This document shows, piece after piece, positions 13,151-26,076 of a stretch of DNA of 64,000 nt (position 1 is the stretch's first letter; the number at the start of each line of letters is the position of its first letter). The notes beneath the pieces were generated by a model that did no database searches, had not been told where the DNA came from, and saw only the letters and a list, made by a program, of their open reading frames with translations. Origin of the DNA: Excoecaria cochinchinensis (Eukaryota > Streptophyta > Magnoliopsida > Malpighiales > Euphorbiaceae); contig CANTUQ010000106.1 in assembly GCA_947683425.1 (NCBI GenBank), forward strand, positions 2,814,001-2,878,000, read 5' to 3'. The position numbers and the translations under genes are program-made.

Positions 13151-13299
13151 TTTTCTGTCGAAAATATTTCCGTTGGGAAAATTTCCCTACGATTTATATC
13201 CCGACGGAAATATTTTCCGTCGAAAAATTTGTTTCCCGACGGAAATTGCTTATTTTTCGTCAGGAATTTCCGTCGAGAAACTGTTTTTTCCTTGTGGTG
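13145..13299. repeat. Right subterminal repeat region and end of CACTA1
   Basis: Copies of ccgacggaaattttccgtcg-like words in both orientations end in ttccttgtggtg. The core word differs from the left-end word (tagcgacggaa). The same asymmetry, in mirror image, is seen in the element at 33192-35425, which supports reading this as the matching right end. Confidence 0.65.
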
Positions 13300-14399
13300 G
13301 AGGAGCATTATGCTCTTGCTGGTTGTGAAGAAAATAAATAATTTTCTTGTCAGCATAATGAATTGTTTATTCAAAATAAAAATTTAATCCATTGGTATTC
13401 ATGAAAGTTTATGAAATGTGACAATCAAATTACATTTCCACAAGTAAATTATGAGTTTAATGAAGCAAATTTTGGTTATAGTTAAAATGTTGACCTATAA
13501 TTCATGTTCAATTTGTTTAAAAGATTATGTTTATGCTTGGTGACATATAGGGATATAATTAGAAATTTAGTTCAGTAGGATAAAAAAAAATTATTTAAAT
13601 ATTTTAGTGGGGTCAATTTCAAAAAAATTAAAATTATAAAAATATTTTTTAATTTTTTTAATTTAGTGGGGTCAATTTTATAAAAAAAATAAAATTAAAA
13701 GACTTTTTTTTTTAATTATTTTTAGTTGAGTGGTAACTCCTCTCAACAAGAGGCAGCTACGCCCCCGCTGACATACTGAAATATTTTTCTAATTATACAT
13801 TAGGCAAAATATTTGTCAACAAAATAAAATAATCAAAGTTATTCATAGTGGTTGTGCTTTAAGATGGTGAATAGCTACTATTACAAGGCATATAAATATT
13901 GAATCTTGTCGTAAATAAATAAAGAACAATAAATATACAAGGCAAAATTAAGACAGAAATATAGAATAGAAAGAGAAATATCGTTCTCTTATTTTTATTG
14001 TGTGTGTTGAATAACTTACAAATAGAATATTTATAGACACAAAAATTTAGTGAACAAGTCAATAGTAGAGTTTGAATAGAAATATAATATTAATAGACTT
14101 GGAGTCTAATTAAAAATAAAAATAGCACTCCACAATAAAAAATATTTTATAACAAATCCATCATAGGATTATTAGTAGCAATGGGTCCGACCGTGTGGAA
14201 TGGGGTTGCATCGTAAATAAACGAATAATTTTTTTATATGAACATATTTGATTAGATCACAAATATGGATTATTATTAAATGGAATATAAACGAATTGCA
14301 TTGTAAATGGCTCAAATTGTAAACTGGTCAAGTTTTATAATATTTTTTTTTATCTTTTTAATTTTTTTTTGTAAAAAAAAAACTTCATTTATAACCTAT
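13300..14399. other. AT-rich spacer, no gene seen
   Basis: No convincing coding sequence on either strand. In particular I see no galacturonan-binding/WAK-type ectodomain exon that could belong to the kinase exon at 22904. Contains one possible MITE remnant (13551-13770). Confidence 0.5.
13551..13770. mobile_element. Possible eroded hAT-type MITE
   Basis: The right end reads ctacgcccccgctg, similar to the end of the MITE at 25400-25593, and the interior repeats agtggggtcaattt. Flanking octamers acatatag and acatactg match at six of eight positions. The left end is eroded, so this is tentative. Confidence 0.3.
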
Positions 14400-14825
14400 T
14401 GAAGGGAAAATATCAAACAAATAATGATGAAGGTAAAATTAAATAATGGTACGTATCTCTTGTAGTGTAGAAACGTTGTAAAAACGTCACAAGGATCTCT
14501 TAGTTTTTGGTCACTGGTCTGACATTTACCCACGTGCGGGATAACAGTAGGTTTTTCACAATCTAAAAATCCCCTAGAAGATTAAGAGAAAAAATGAGCG
14601 TGAATGTGAACGAGCAGTCTTGCGGCATTAACATTTTCTCATTACCAAAGTTTGAGATCTCTCATCTATTTATAGAGATTATAAAAGCAAGAGACCTATC
14701 TCTAGTATAATTCAGAATCTTTATGAGATACGATCAGGTAATCTCAGTCAGATTGAATTACTCAATTTTATCTGGATATGAAACTCCATTCATATTAGAG
14801 TCATAAGCGTATCCCAACTCTATCA
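14400..14825 (-). repeat. 3' LTR of the copia element
   Basis: Pairs with 22089-22513. On the minus strand it has a TATA box (ctataaatag, plus-strand 14666-14675). Confidence 0.85.
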
Positions 14826-15899
14826 TCTCTCATAATCTCAAGTTATACAAGTAAATAGATTATGTGACCAGCATACCTCGAGAGCAGTAGTGCTATACAT
14901 AGTGTCTTGAAAAACGAGATCCTCTTTTTTACGTATGCCTAACCTTAGATGGCTTTCTCACATTCACTGTTTTAACTCACGATCTCATAAAATAACATTC
15001 GTGCTCACTATTATGTCTCTATTCATAAAGACTATAATAGGCATGCCCTTAAACCATGAACCAATTGAATGTGATCAAAAGGCTATCTTCCCTTTTACTA
15101 TATACCATCCAGCATGGTTCAACTTGCTTTTCTAGCTAGATCCATCAGACTTAAATTTTCTCCGGACCTATTGGAGACTAACTCAGCTAGCCACATTGAA
15201 TCATACTTTAGGGATAAGTTAAGGGTTTTAAGGGTTAAAATTTAAATAGGGTCTCACAATAGGAAAATTTAAGATCAATAATTTTAAATTCTCAATCACT
15301 TAAGCACACATGGTATAAAATATGTCTTATGGTGTTCTTTCATTCCCTTAAAGAAGCGTATGTCTTACATTTAAAAATTGTATATATATAACACCATACA
15401 AAAGCGTAAAGTTGAGATGCACCGAAATATTCAACTTTAGTCCGCTTACTTAAGGACTACTTCTGGCTTTTTAGACAAAACATGGTTGTTACGTTTAACT
15501 TACCATCGAGTTCCATACAATCCTTATTTAGATCTTCATCCAAAGTATACAACCTTAAGTATGACTTTATCTCGCACCTTAACAAGGCTAATCTTGTAAT
15601 TTTGCAAGACGACACTTTTATTTTGAACAAGCTCTTGAGTGTTCTCATATATTCAAAATTCGCCTCATCTTAATTTTTGCCAACTCATTGACAAAACTAA
15701 GGTAAATACCCTTGTGAGTGGGCTATTTCTCTGTCCGATATACTCAATCTCATACAAATAACAGTAAATGTTTATACATAAATATTCACACTCGTGTATT
15801 GCCAACAATGAACTTAGTTATTATTCATAAATAATAACGTTAAGGGATTATATAAAATATAATAATACCAACTAAATTCTACGCAGTCCCCGAGTTCTA

Positions 15900-18800
15900 A
15901 TGTGTCTTTCAAAACACATCTCCCATTATAGGTTTTCTCAATAGATCTGCATGTGTAGAAACGTACTGTAAGTTCACTTCTCCTCATGCAACAATATCTC
16001 TCATATATTGATACTTAATGTTGATATACTTAGCCCTACTATAAGCTATCGACGACTGACTGTTACTATAGATCATCACTAGCTCTTCTGAGGCAGTTAC
16101 TCTTAAATGGCTCACAAACCATTTTAGCCAAATTGTCTCTTGTACTGCAACTGAGGAAGCGACAAATTTAGCTTTTTTTGTTGATAGGGCTACACAAGTT
16201 TGTCTTTTGCTATTCTATGAGATGACACTCTTGCCAAGCAAGAATAAGAAGCCTGAAGTAGATTTTCTCTTATCCACATCTCCTGCCCAATCAATATCTC
16301 TGTATTCTCTCAATTGCAGATCCTTGTCTTGATAACAAAAAAGATATCTATTGTACCTTTGAGGTATTTACGTATCCTTTTAATTGCTTTTCAATGTGTT
16401 TTGCCTGGGTTAGATTGATATCTACTTACCATGGCTAATGCATAGCATATATCATATTTTGTACACAATATTGCATACATAAGACTACCCACGACATTGG
16501 CATATGGAACGTTCCTCATACGTTTCATTTCTTCTGGCATCTTAGGATGCATATCTTTGCTAAAAAATAAATTCTTAGCAATGGGGTTGTTAATGGGTTT
16601 GCAGTTTTGCATATTAAATCGTTCAAGGATTTTGTTGATACATTTATCTTGAGAAAAAGATAATAACCTTCTCGAACGATCTCCTAAAATCTCAACTTCA
16701 GGAATGTAATATGCTTGACCTATATCTTTCATCTCAAAGTTGGATGATAACCAATCTTTGATTTCATTTACGTACTCTTTGTCATTTCCAGGTTTAAGTA
16801 TGTCGTCTACATACAATGCTAAAATGATAAATTTACTTTCAGAACTTTTACTATAAATACAATGGTTTTCATCAATCATGTTAAAAATATTCGACATGAT
16901 TGTATTATAAAATATAAAGTACCATTGTGTTGAAGACCATTGAAGGCCATAGATTGAACTCATCAATCGTCAAACCTTATGTTCGTTGCCTTTTCCGATG
17001 AAACCTATAGGTTGTTCCATATAGATTTTATCATCCAATTCTCCATTGAGAAAAATAATTTTCACATCCATTTGATGTAACTCTAGATCCAAACTTGCTA
17101 CTATGGCCAAAATCAACCTTATGGATATAAATCTTCCAACAGGTGAGAAAGTCTCCTCATAAATCCCTTCCTATTGTGTAAACCCCTTAGTGACTAGCCG
17201 AGTCTTATATTTTTTGATACCTCTATCAGCCTTTCTTTTTACTTTGAGAATACATTTATTCCTAATTAGTTTATGTCCTTCTGGTATATCAACCAGTTCC
17301 CAAACATGGTTACATGGTTTGATCTCATGGATGTCATTTCTTCTTCTATTGCTTTAATCTATTTTCTTTAGATGGGAATGAAAGAGTCTTTTGAATATTT
17401 TTAGGCTCTTTCTCGTCTTGTAAGGTAACCAAAAAAGAGCTTCATTCGAGCCTTCGATCTCAAATCATCGGCTTGGAACACTTATCTTTTTAGATTTTTA
17501 CAGTTCTAAATCTTGATAAACATGTCTCATATATTCATCGTAATTTAAAATGCTCCCACTGGAACCATATTACATGCTCCCACTGGAACCATATTCCATG
17601 CTCCCACTAGAATTATATTCCATTCTCCCACTAGGGTTAAGAATACCATATTTTTTACTCCCACTGGAGACAAGAATACTCCCACTAGAGTCAGTTTCAC
17701 AAACATCCGGGTCGTTTGGAGGATAAAGGTCTTAACATTTTTCCTCTAACTCCCACTCGGATGGAGTGATCCTGATGATTCTTTTTCCCGAGTTTCATAA
17801 AAAGTGAAATCTTGATTCACTTTACCCAACTTTAGAAATTCATTCTCTAAAAATATGACATCTTGTGATCCGAATTCTGTCACAGTGCCATTCTCTTGCT
17901 CACCTATGAAAACATATCCTTTTAATACTTCATAATATCTCACATAGCTACTCTTTTTACCTCTTGGTTTCAATTTACCAAATTTTACTTGAGGTATCAT
18001 GAATGCAAGTAGCACAACCCCAAGATTGTAAATGGCTTAGGTTAACTTGTCGACTAATCCATAACTCATAAGGTGTTGAAGTGACAGATTTGGAGGGCAC
18101 ACGGTTTAAAACATATATGGTAGTCAATAAAGTGTCTTCCTAATAAGAGATTAGCCAAATTTGCCTATGCCATTATAGATCTAACTATAACTATGAGAGT
18201 CTTATTTCTCCTTTTCGCAACACCATTTTGTTGTGAAGTTCTGGTAATGAATAACTAATGTTCAATCCCATTTTTATCACATAAAGTTTTAAATTTATCT
18301 GAAAGATATTTCTAACCTCTGTCAGTCCTTAAAGCTTTAATCCTTTTGTCTTATTGATTCTCAACTAAATTCTTGAAGCAACTCAATGTTTCTGACTTGT
18401 GAAAAATCAAATAGATATGACCATACCTTATATAGTCATCTATAAATATGATGAAGTAGTAGGCCCCATACCTTTTCCTCAGATTCATTTAACCACATAC
18501 ATTAGAATGAATTAACTGCAATGGAAATTCGGCTCTAGTTCATTTTATGAATAATTTTCTAACTAGTTTTCCTTTTAGGCAATGCTTACATGTAGGCAAT
18601 TTAACCTTATTCGAATCACCTATTAAACCTACTTTGGCTAACTGACTCGTTTGGTTTTGTTCGATTTGGTTTAATTTAGCATGCCATAATTTCACATTGT
18701 TCTCATAATTATGTGAAGAAGAAGAAAAAATTAAAGGAAAAATTAGTTTTATCCAAATAGTCATGCTCCACATTCATAATAATTAAATTGTTTAGCACAT

Positions 18801-19895
18801 AACTAGAACTACAATAAATATTATTTAAGTATAAGCGTACACTGTTATCCTTAAAATGTAAATAAAAATTGAGTTTTAATTAATAAAGCAATAATAAAAA
18901 TTGAACTCCTAACAAAGGCATCTTAATCCTTGTTATATGGTCCGTTGCTCCTGAATCTATCACTCATAAAGGATGAATTTCAGTTAAAAAATACAGAACT
19001 AAATATACTAATTTCACTCACTCTTGAGTCAGTATAGTGTACCTTTTTAGGCATAATGCATTCTCTTGCATAACACCCTTTATGTTGGCAAATGAAATAT
19101 TTTACTCTTGAAACGTTTACCTATTTTTCTTTTGGACCTTTCAGGATTCTGTTTTACCTTTTATTTTTTAGGCTCTTGAGCCTTTTTCTTATCCTTACTT
19201 TTGAAGCTTTTTTTTTGTGTTCTGATAATAACTCATTCCACCAGAATGGGATTGTGCCATATGCACTTCGATATTGACCTTAATCGCTACCAGACGGTCC
19301 CTTTCAAGCTCTAAATTGACAAGCGACATCTTCAAATGTCTTTATATTGTCAATATGAGTTAGTTATATGTTCATATACTCCCAACTCTTGGGTAGGGAA
19401 TGAATAACAGCTTGAACCTACTGCTTGTCAGTCATCTTATGACCAACCTCACTAAGCTCATTTATCTTTTTCCATCTTTTTTAGATATTTTTGCATTGAA
19501 TGATCAGACTTATTATGATATGCAACAAATTTGATCATTAATGATTGGAACTTAGTCAAAGACACACATTTGAACTTTTCCCTCAAAGCAATCCATAGGT
19601 CTATTACATTTTGATACTCGCGAAACTACTTAGTGATGTCATCATCCATTCCACTGAGTAGGATGATTCGAGCAATGAAATTCTTCTTTTTTCTTGCCAT
19701 ATAAGCATCTCTATCCCGCCTATGCTGGATTGTAGTGCCATCCTTAGGTTCAACCATAACCGAACTTAAGGGTTTAAAAGCCTCTTGCTCTTCAAGCACA
19801 TACTGGATTCTTATGCTCCAGATTTCATAATTATCACTATTCAGCTTAATATCTTTATTAAGTTCTATAACAATTGACTTGAAAGCAGTATTCAT
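15900..19895 (-). pseudogene. Ty1-copia gag-pol remnants
   Basis: Reading leftward from 19895: a UBN2-type gag start (MNTAFKSIVIELNK, with NYEIWSIRIQYVLEEQEAF); GAG-pre-integrase around 18540-18690 (LWHAKLNQ with a CKHC-type zinc motif); an integrase core with FIDDY and LRTDRG motifs around 18300-18540; an integrase C-terminal part at 17746-18015 (GYVFIGEQENGTVTEFGSQDVIF); reverse transcriptase at 16391-17100 with the catalytic YVDDI intact near 16800; and RNase H at about 15950-16330 (CTSG-type KSTSGFLF motif). Frequent in-frame stops and frame changes separate the pieces, so no complete polyprotein exists. 14826-15900 is the 3' untranslated part with no recognised gene. Confidence 0.8.
17551..17695 (-). 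repeat. Short tandem repeat in the copia linker
   Basis: Four or more copies of a word like tgctcccactggaaccatat. On the minus strand they encode a Ser-Gly-rich repeat between integrase and reverse transcriptase, a variable linker in this copia group. Confidence 0.7.
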
Positions 19896-21299
19896 TTGAA
19901 TCCTTTGATCTCAAGTGGAACAATGTTGCACATTATTAAGGGAGATAAGGCAATACATGCTATTTACTATGCATCTGAAATAATAACCTAGTAAAATTTT
20001 CTATTAGTCTCAAATTCGAAAAGCCTACTTATAGTATTCAATTACCTTCTAAGTCCTAATATCCAATTTTACAGGTTAAAATTTCATACATAGTAAATAT
20101 GAATTATTGGATTACTAAGTTCTCAAACTTATGAGAAAAATTTTATTGGTTCATTAAGTCTCTACTTAATAAATATACAATTATTTTACTCATAAAATAT
20201 TGCAAGGCAATTAACAATTACATAAACACATTCATTAAAAAGTTAAAAGCCACCAAATATTTAATATATGTCTCATACATTTATAATAAATCCAATAATT
20301 CATTGTTTAGACACTAATGTTTAAAATAAAAATAGGAAACATGAATCCCATTTAAAGAACGCTTACTAAAATTGACACTTATGTCAACTTATTCTAGAAA
20401 TCCAGATTTCATAAATTTTTTCTTCATACTAGGATTATTTCTTTGACCATATTAACCAACTCATGTGGTAAACCATTAGTTCACTTAATCCATGATGATG
20501 CACTCTACGTCTATTCCTCAATATCATCATAAATTTAGAGTTGCTCCTCAATACTTCCTTTTTGGCAACTCTAACCAAAAAGTGGAAAATAGATTTTGTA
20601 TAAAATATATCGCCTATGAACTAGGTAGTTTTCAATAACTCTCTTAGTTCTTAATGATATTCAAAAGAGTCAATTAACACTTTAATTAAGATTCTATCAT
20701 CCATTTCTTACTTAGACCACCAATCTAAATGCACTCTTGAAATTTGTTCTTGCCCATGTATTATATGATGCACTATTGCATTAATATTATTAGCTCGAAT
20801 CTTCCTTTGTATTCTCATATTACTTATTGATTGCATTCTTAAAGCAACTCATGCGTAGTTTAAGGAAGAAAGTGCGTCCTTATCAATATTTTCGTAATAT
20901 ATTATAGAAAATTTTTATACACTCATGTATAAACATATATGATTAAAACACATTTCAATCAATAAGTAAGGACATAACCTAAAAATTTTTTTAAAATATT
21001 TTTAAACAATATCTAAAGGCAGAAAATATATTTTCTACACTATTTTCTAATATTTTTAAAAATTAAAAAATAAAAATTTATTTTATGGCCATTAAATTTT
21101 TTTGCAAAAATGACTAAAAAATCAAAAAAAAATTTAAAAATTGATCTGTAAAAAATCAAAGCTAATTTGGTGGTAAAAAAATAGCTGCACATGCCTTCAC
21201 ACACCTCAGAAGGGAGGTTGGAGGCGGCTACGCGCGGTTGCGCACCACCATGCTCGTATCCCTCCTATTCAGCTATGTGGCGTTGAACCATTAGTCCAT

Positions 21300-21765
21300 T
21301 TGTCGACACGTTGGACCTCGTCACAACATATGGCAATATCTGGTTGGTCCACCTGGTGCCTACGTGGCACCTAGGTGACATGTCACCTTCCATGTGGCAT
21401 GACCACTGTCATTCATGTGGTACTGACACAGTGGGCCACGTGTTAAATAGTGACACATCATTGTCCACATGGCATAAAATGTGGCTGGACCATTGTCGTC
21501 CATGTATCGACACCTCATTGGGCCACATGGGTGTGACATGTGTCCTGACACGTGGCACGACTGCTTTCGTCCATGTGTTGACCGCTGATTAGGCCACCTG
21601 GTGCTCATGTGGTGCACAAGTGAGACGTCACTGCCACGTGGCATGACCACTGTCATCCACGTGGCGTGATGCCATTAGCCCACTTGACAATAGTGACACA
21701 TCATTATAGACACGTGGCTGCGCGCGTGTAGGTTATCGCCCACGTGCACTCTCCTTTTGTGTGGT
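21300..21765. repeat. GC-richer tandem repeat with many ACGTG boxes in the copia 5' leader
   Basis: About four degenerate copies (75-95 bp) of a unit including cacgtggcatgaccactg, then gtcatccacgtgg and gacacatcat. The stretch is rich in CACGTG/ACGTGG words and more GC-rich than its surroundings. It lies in the unusually long 5' leader (19896-22074) of the copia element. Open frames on both strands here (His/Thr/Trp-rich) look like repeat artefacts. Confidence 0.7.
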
Positions 21766-22074
21766 GGCGCATGGCATACCTTCCCGGCGGATTTAGGTGC
21801 CCGGATTTCGGTCGGTGGGAGGTTTTTGGGGTCTGTGATTCTAATGGTAAGGTCAAAATTTTCAAATCCCAACTTCTAGTTTTGTGTTTTGAACACTCAC
21901 GTTCGTTCTCTCGAATTTCGATGTGCACATACACAATTTTCGAGCCGTAATATATACACATATATATTATTAACAAAAAAATTAAATTTATTGTGTTTCA
22001 TGCATCCTAAATCTACTAATTTTACACATAAAATTTTAGATCTATTTAGCCACATGGTAGGACGCAAAAACGAC

Positions 22075-22086
22075 GGCTCTGATACT
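22075..22086 (-). promoter_or_regulatory. Primer-binding site (initiator tRNA-Met)
   Basis: The minus strand reads agtatcagagcc two bases after the right LTR. It differs by one base from the plant initiator tRNA-Met binding site. Confidence 0.75.
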
Positions 22087-22088
22087 AA

Positions 22089-22513
22089 TGAAGGAAAAAT
22101 ATCAAATAAATAATGGTGGATGTAACATTAAATAATGGTACATATCTTTTGTAGTGCAGAAATATTCCGGAAGCGTCACAAGTATTCCTTAGTTTTTGGT
22201 TATTGGTCTGTCTCTTACCCACATGCGGGATAACAATAGATTTTTCACAATTTAAAAGCTCCTAAAAGATTAAGAGAAAAAACGAGCGTGAATGAAAACA
22301 AGCGGCCTTGTAGCGTTAACATTTTCTCGTTATCAAAGTTTGAGATCTCTCATCTATTTATAGAAATTCTAAAAGCTAGAGACCTATTTTTAGTATAACT
22401 TAGACTCTTTCTGAGATAGAATACGGTAATCTCAATCAGATTGAATTACTAAATTCTATCTGAATATAAAACTTCATTCATATTATAGTAATGAGCGTAT
22501 TCCAACTGTATCA
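22089..22513 (-). repeat. 5' LTR of the copia element
   Basis: Direct repeat of 14400-14825 with the same start, end and TATA box (plus-strand 22353-22362). Divergence between the two is obvious by eye. Confidence 0.85.
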
Positions 22514-22903
22514 CATATAAATTAAACAATTATTTTTATATTCTTATTATATAAAAATAATTTTGGTGAGCATATTTTCAATTGTAGGCACATGTTATGA
22601 AGTCTATTGTTCTTGCCAGGGGAGTTAAAAAATGATAAGGTGGATTACAATAAGATTTGAATTTAATTTATATATACATATATATTTTGTGAGATGATGT
22701 ATAGTTTAATTCATTTTTTTTCATATAAATAAGTTGAATAAAAGTCCAATCGTAATCGGTCTAATCCTGCTAAACTCATTTTTAAACACCGTTGTTCGTC
22801 CAAAGTTTATATAATTCAAATAATCTATGCCGGTCATTCTACAACTGTTAAATTATAATTGATTTTAATTCTGATATATATTATCTATATATTTTTGTTT
22901 CAG

Positions 22904-24048
22904 TGCTGTATCGTGGTCCATTATTTGTGTGTGGAGTTGTTTATGGTATCACATTTCTAATTAAAAGATGGCAAAAAAGGCATTATTCAGAATATGCTAC
23001 AGTTGAGGAATTTCTACAAAGTCATAATAACATGATGCCAATTAGATACTCATACTCAAATCTTAAGAAAATAAGCAATGGTTTCAATCAAAAATTGAGC
23101 GAAGGGGGTTATGGTTCGGTATATAAAGGAAAACTACGCAGTGGTTATTATGCCGCAGTAAAAATGTTGGGTAAATCCAAATCAAATGGTCAAGATTTCA
23201 TCAATGAAGTTGCTACAATTGGAAGAATTCATCATGTTAATGTGGTGAGACTTATTGGGTTTTGTGTTGAAGGATCAAAAAGAGCTCTAATATACGAATT
23301 TATGCCCAATGGATCTCTTGATAAGTATATAGTTTCTCAAGAAAATGGCACCACATTAAGCATAGAAAAACTGTATGAAATTTCTCTTGGAGTGGCTCGT
23401 GGAATTGAATATTTACATGGAGGTTGTGACATGCAAATCTTGCATTTTGATATCAAACCTCACAACATTCTACTTGATGAAAGTTTCATTCCAAAAGTTT
23501 CGGATTTCGGACTTGCGAAGCTATCTCCGGTGGATAAGAGCATATGCTCACTCACAGCGGCAAGAGGAACATTGGGTTACATGGCTCCAGAATTGATCTA
23601 TAAAAGTATAGGATCCATCTCTTACAAAGCTGATGTTTACAGTTTTGGAAAGTTGTTGATGGAAATGGCTATGAGGAGGAGGAAAATTAGTTCATCCGAA
23701 GAGAATATGAATCAAATATATTTTCCTTTGTGGGTTCATGAGCAGTTTAATGAAGGAAAAGAAATAGAATTAGAAGGTGGCACAGAGGAGGAAAAACTAA
23801 TTAGAAAGAAGATGATTTTAGTTGCATTGTGGTGTGTACAAATGAAACCTAATGATAGGCCCTCAATGCGCAAAGTTGTAGAAATGCTTGAAAGTGATAT
23901 TCAAAGCATAGAAATGCCACCAAAGCCCTATTTCACACCTCCGGATCACCCTCCAAGAGATGTTTTAGAAGTCAATCAAACTCAAGGATTAACAAACATA
24001 CCAAAAAGTTATTTGGATTCCCTTAGTTGGATAGCGGATGGTCGCTAA
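22904..24048 (+). CDS. LRK10L-type receptor-like serine/threonine kinase, 3' exon (TM plus kinase)
   Basis: Membrane receptor kinase of the LRK10L (rust resistance kinase Lr10-like) family; phosphorylates Ser/Thr on the cytoplasmic side. The 380-residue exon opens after the acceptor tttgtttcag at 22903, so the GTG spanning it is not a true start. Counting from that codon: membrane segment about 7-20 (LFVCGVVYGITFLI), the family signature EEFLQSHNN at 35-43, glycine loop 66-76 with the first Gly replaced by Ser (SEGGYGSVYKG), lysine K87, catalytic HFDIKPHN at 181-188 (HRD to HFD, usual in this family), DFG at 201 and APE at 228. The kinase frame has no stop before TAA at 24046-24048. The extracellular GUB_WAK-type exon(s) and true start are not in the window; the copia element lies just upstream, possibly in the intron. 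It may be a functional gene with a distant 5' exon or an orphan exon. Confidence 0.85.
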
Positions 24049-24847
24049 ATTTTGTATTATCATAACATTTTATATGAACTATACAATTTCTTTATGAATT
24101 TTAAGACTACTCTCCCTTATTTGTACACTAAAACAAAAATGTTGTCCTTAAAAATAATTGTATTAGGCCTAGAAAACCTTTAAAAAATAGCAACGGTGAG
24201 AGCTATTAGATAACAATGTTCATATATCATACTTTTGTGGCTTATTTTATATTATGATTTCATTGATAATCAAATTTAAATTTTATGCCATTTATGTCAC
24301 AAAATTATCTTAAATGCAACAACTGTATTGCCGAAACAAAAGTTCTTTTGATAAGGTTAAATGTATCCAAACCTTTTCTTATTAGTTTCAAGTTTCAACG
24401 GAAATTGCTAATTTAATTTTTTGCATATATATGCTTCCTTAGGAATCTGAGTGTGTGTGTTTGTTTTCGTGATCTTGAATTGAAAGTACCGGATTTATGT
24501 TGTTACTGTTGAAAGTATTGGGATATTCAGTTGAAATTTGAAATTAATATTATAAAAGATATAAAAATTATAAAAAATTAGTTTGAATTTGAATTCTCAA
24601 GGCAATTAATTTTTTTATGTTACAATATTTAGAATTAATAATATTTAATTCTAATTTCAAATTCCCAATATGATTAATATTTTCATACTACATTATCAAT
24701 GTAATTAGTTTCAAATTATCAAGGTAACTAATATTTTAATGCTTATAAAAATGAATTCATGAATTTCATGTATATGTCCTATATAAGTATAGTATTAACA
24801 ATATTTCTTGAAGCTCCAAATTTTGACATTATGAAGTAAATCGTCTA

Positions 24848-24893
<46 letters not shown>

Positions 24894-25308
24894 AATATAT
24901 TCTTTCAGTACGTCTAGAATCACAAAACAAAATATTAGAATGAAGTATAATTGCATAAGAAATTGGGATCATACAAAAAAGAATGTTAAGTTGGAGGTTA
25001 AAGTATCAAAATTATGATATCGTATGGATTCAAACTAAACTTCGCAAATGAATTGGGTGGACGGCTTGGAGTTTGGGTCAATTCTTTTTAATTTTGGATT
25101 TTTAGGGTCAATTACGGATTGATTCACTTATTTTTCAGGCAAGTTCGGCAAGTCTCAAATTACAGTTAAATTTGAAAAATCGGATCAAAATTGAAAACCA
25201 AATTATAATCAATTTGATATATTTAGTTCGATTTTTTATTTAATCGGTTCAATTTTAACTTTTTCGATAGGTTTTCCGAATCAAATTTAATTTTACGATC
25301 TCGTTACT
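24049..25308. other. 3' flank of the kinase, no gene seen
   Basis: AT-rich sequence with no convincing ORF. A (TA)n run lies at 24849-24891. Confidence 0.5.
24849..24891. repeat. (TA)n microsatellite
   Basis: About 20 TA units. Confidence 0.95.
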
Positions 25309-25399
25309 TAAAATATATAATTGATATCATATATAACTCATTATATTGGTCGGTTCGATTTTTTCGATATTCCGGGGCAATTTCGATTATGGTTAAACT

Positions 25400-25593
25400 C
25401 AGTGGCGAAGCCAGGATTTGCAATTAAGGGGGGCAAAAATATAAGTCAGGCTTAAAATAATAAAATTTTAAGAGGGGCAAAATGGTCTATTTAATATATA
25501 TATATATATAAATATATATGTATAATTAATTTTTTTTTAAAAAAATTAAGGGGGGCAATTGCCTCCCTTCTCTTTCAAGTGGGGTCGCCGCTG
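25400..25593. mobile_element. hAT-type MITE
   Basis: 194 bp with ends CAGTGGCGAAGCC and GGGTCGCCGCTG, flanked by the perfect 8-bp duplication gttaaact (25392-25399 and 25594-25601). The paralogous segment near 35890 has a single gttaaact and no insert: an empty site that confirms the borders. Confidence 0.9.
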
Positions 25594-26076
25594 GTTAAAC
25601 TTAGTAAAACATGTCACTATGCACTCAAAAATCATGACTAGATTTTAATTTCATTATTTTTGAATATATTATTCCACAAATAAATGCTAATCTAATAAAA
25701 ACGTTTCTTTTATTTGGAAATTTGATAAGAAAATTTGTTTTCGGTAATGAATGTAATGAAATGTTTCTATTAATTCCTTTTTATCAACATCAAATGAAAA
25801 ATGCATTCGTTTTGTATGTATTATGATCTGTAGAAGTATTAAATATTAACTAGTAATGATTTATTTCTTTCTCCTTATTTTCACTTCTTTTGATTAATTA
25901 TTCTATGTACTTTTTTAACAATTATAGAATATTTTTTTATTGTTTTTAAAAGATGTTGGATGAGAATTAGATCGCCTATAATTTTATTTAGAATTATGAG
26001 AAGATACAAAAAAAGACAAAAATATTTATTAATTTTTTATTTAGAATTATTAGAAAACAAGAAAAAGAAAAAGAAA

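Larger units (their letters stand above)
14400..22513 (-). mobile_element. Decayed Ty1-copia LTR retrotransposon
   Basis: Two direct repeats of about 425 bp (14400-14825 and 22089-22513) both start TGAAGG and end TATCA. Between them, on the minus strand and in copia order (gag, GAG-pre-integrase, integrase, RT, RNase H), lie broken coding fragments. A primer-binding site for initiator tRNA-Met abuts the right LTR. The flanking pentamers cctat and catat are a near-matching target duplication. The many stops and visibly diverged LTRs mark it as old. It lies 390 bp upstream of the kinase exon at 22904. Confidence 0.85.

Noticed and set aside
21311..21656. His/Thr/Trp-rich open frames on both strands
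   Set aside because: Arise from the G-box tandem repeat; no known domain and open on both strands only because stops are rare in the unit.
22903..22905. GTG as a translation start of the kinase
   Set aside because: It straddles a strong splice acceptor (tttgtttcag); the reading frame enters from an upstream exon.
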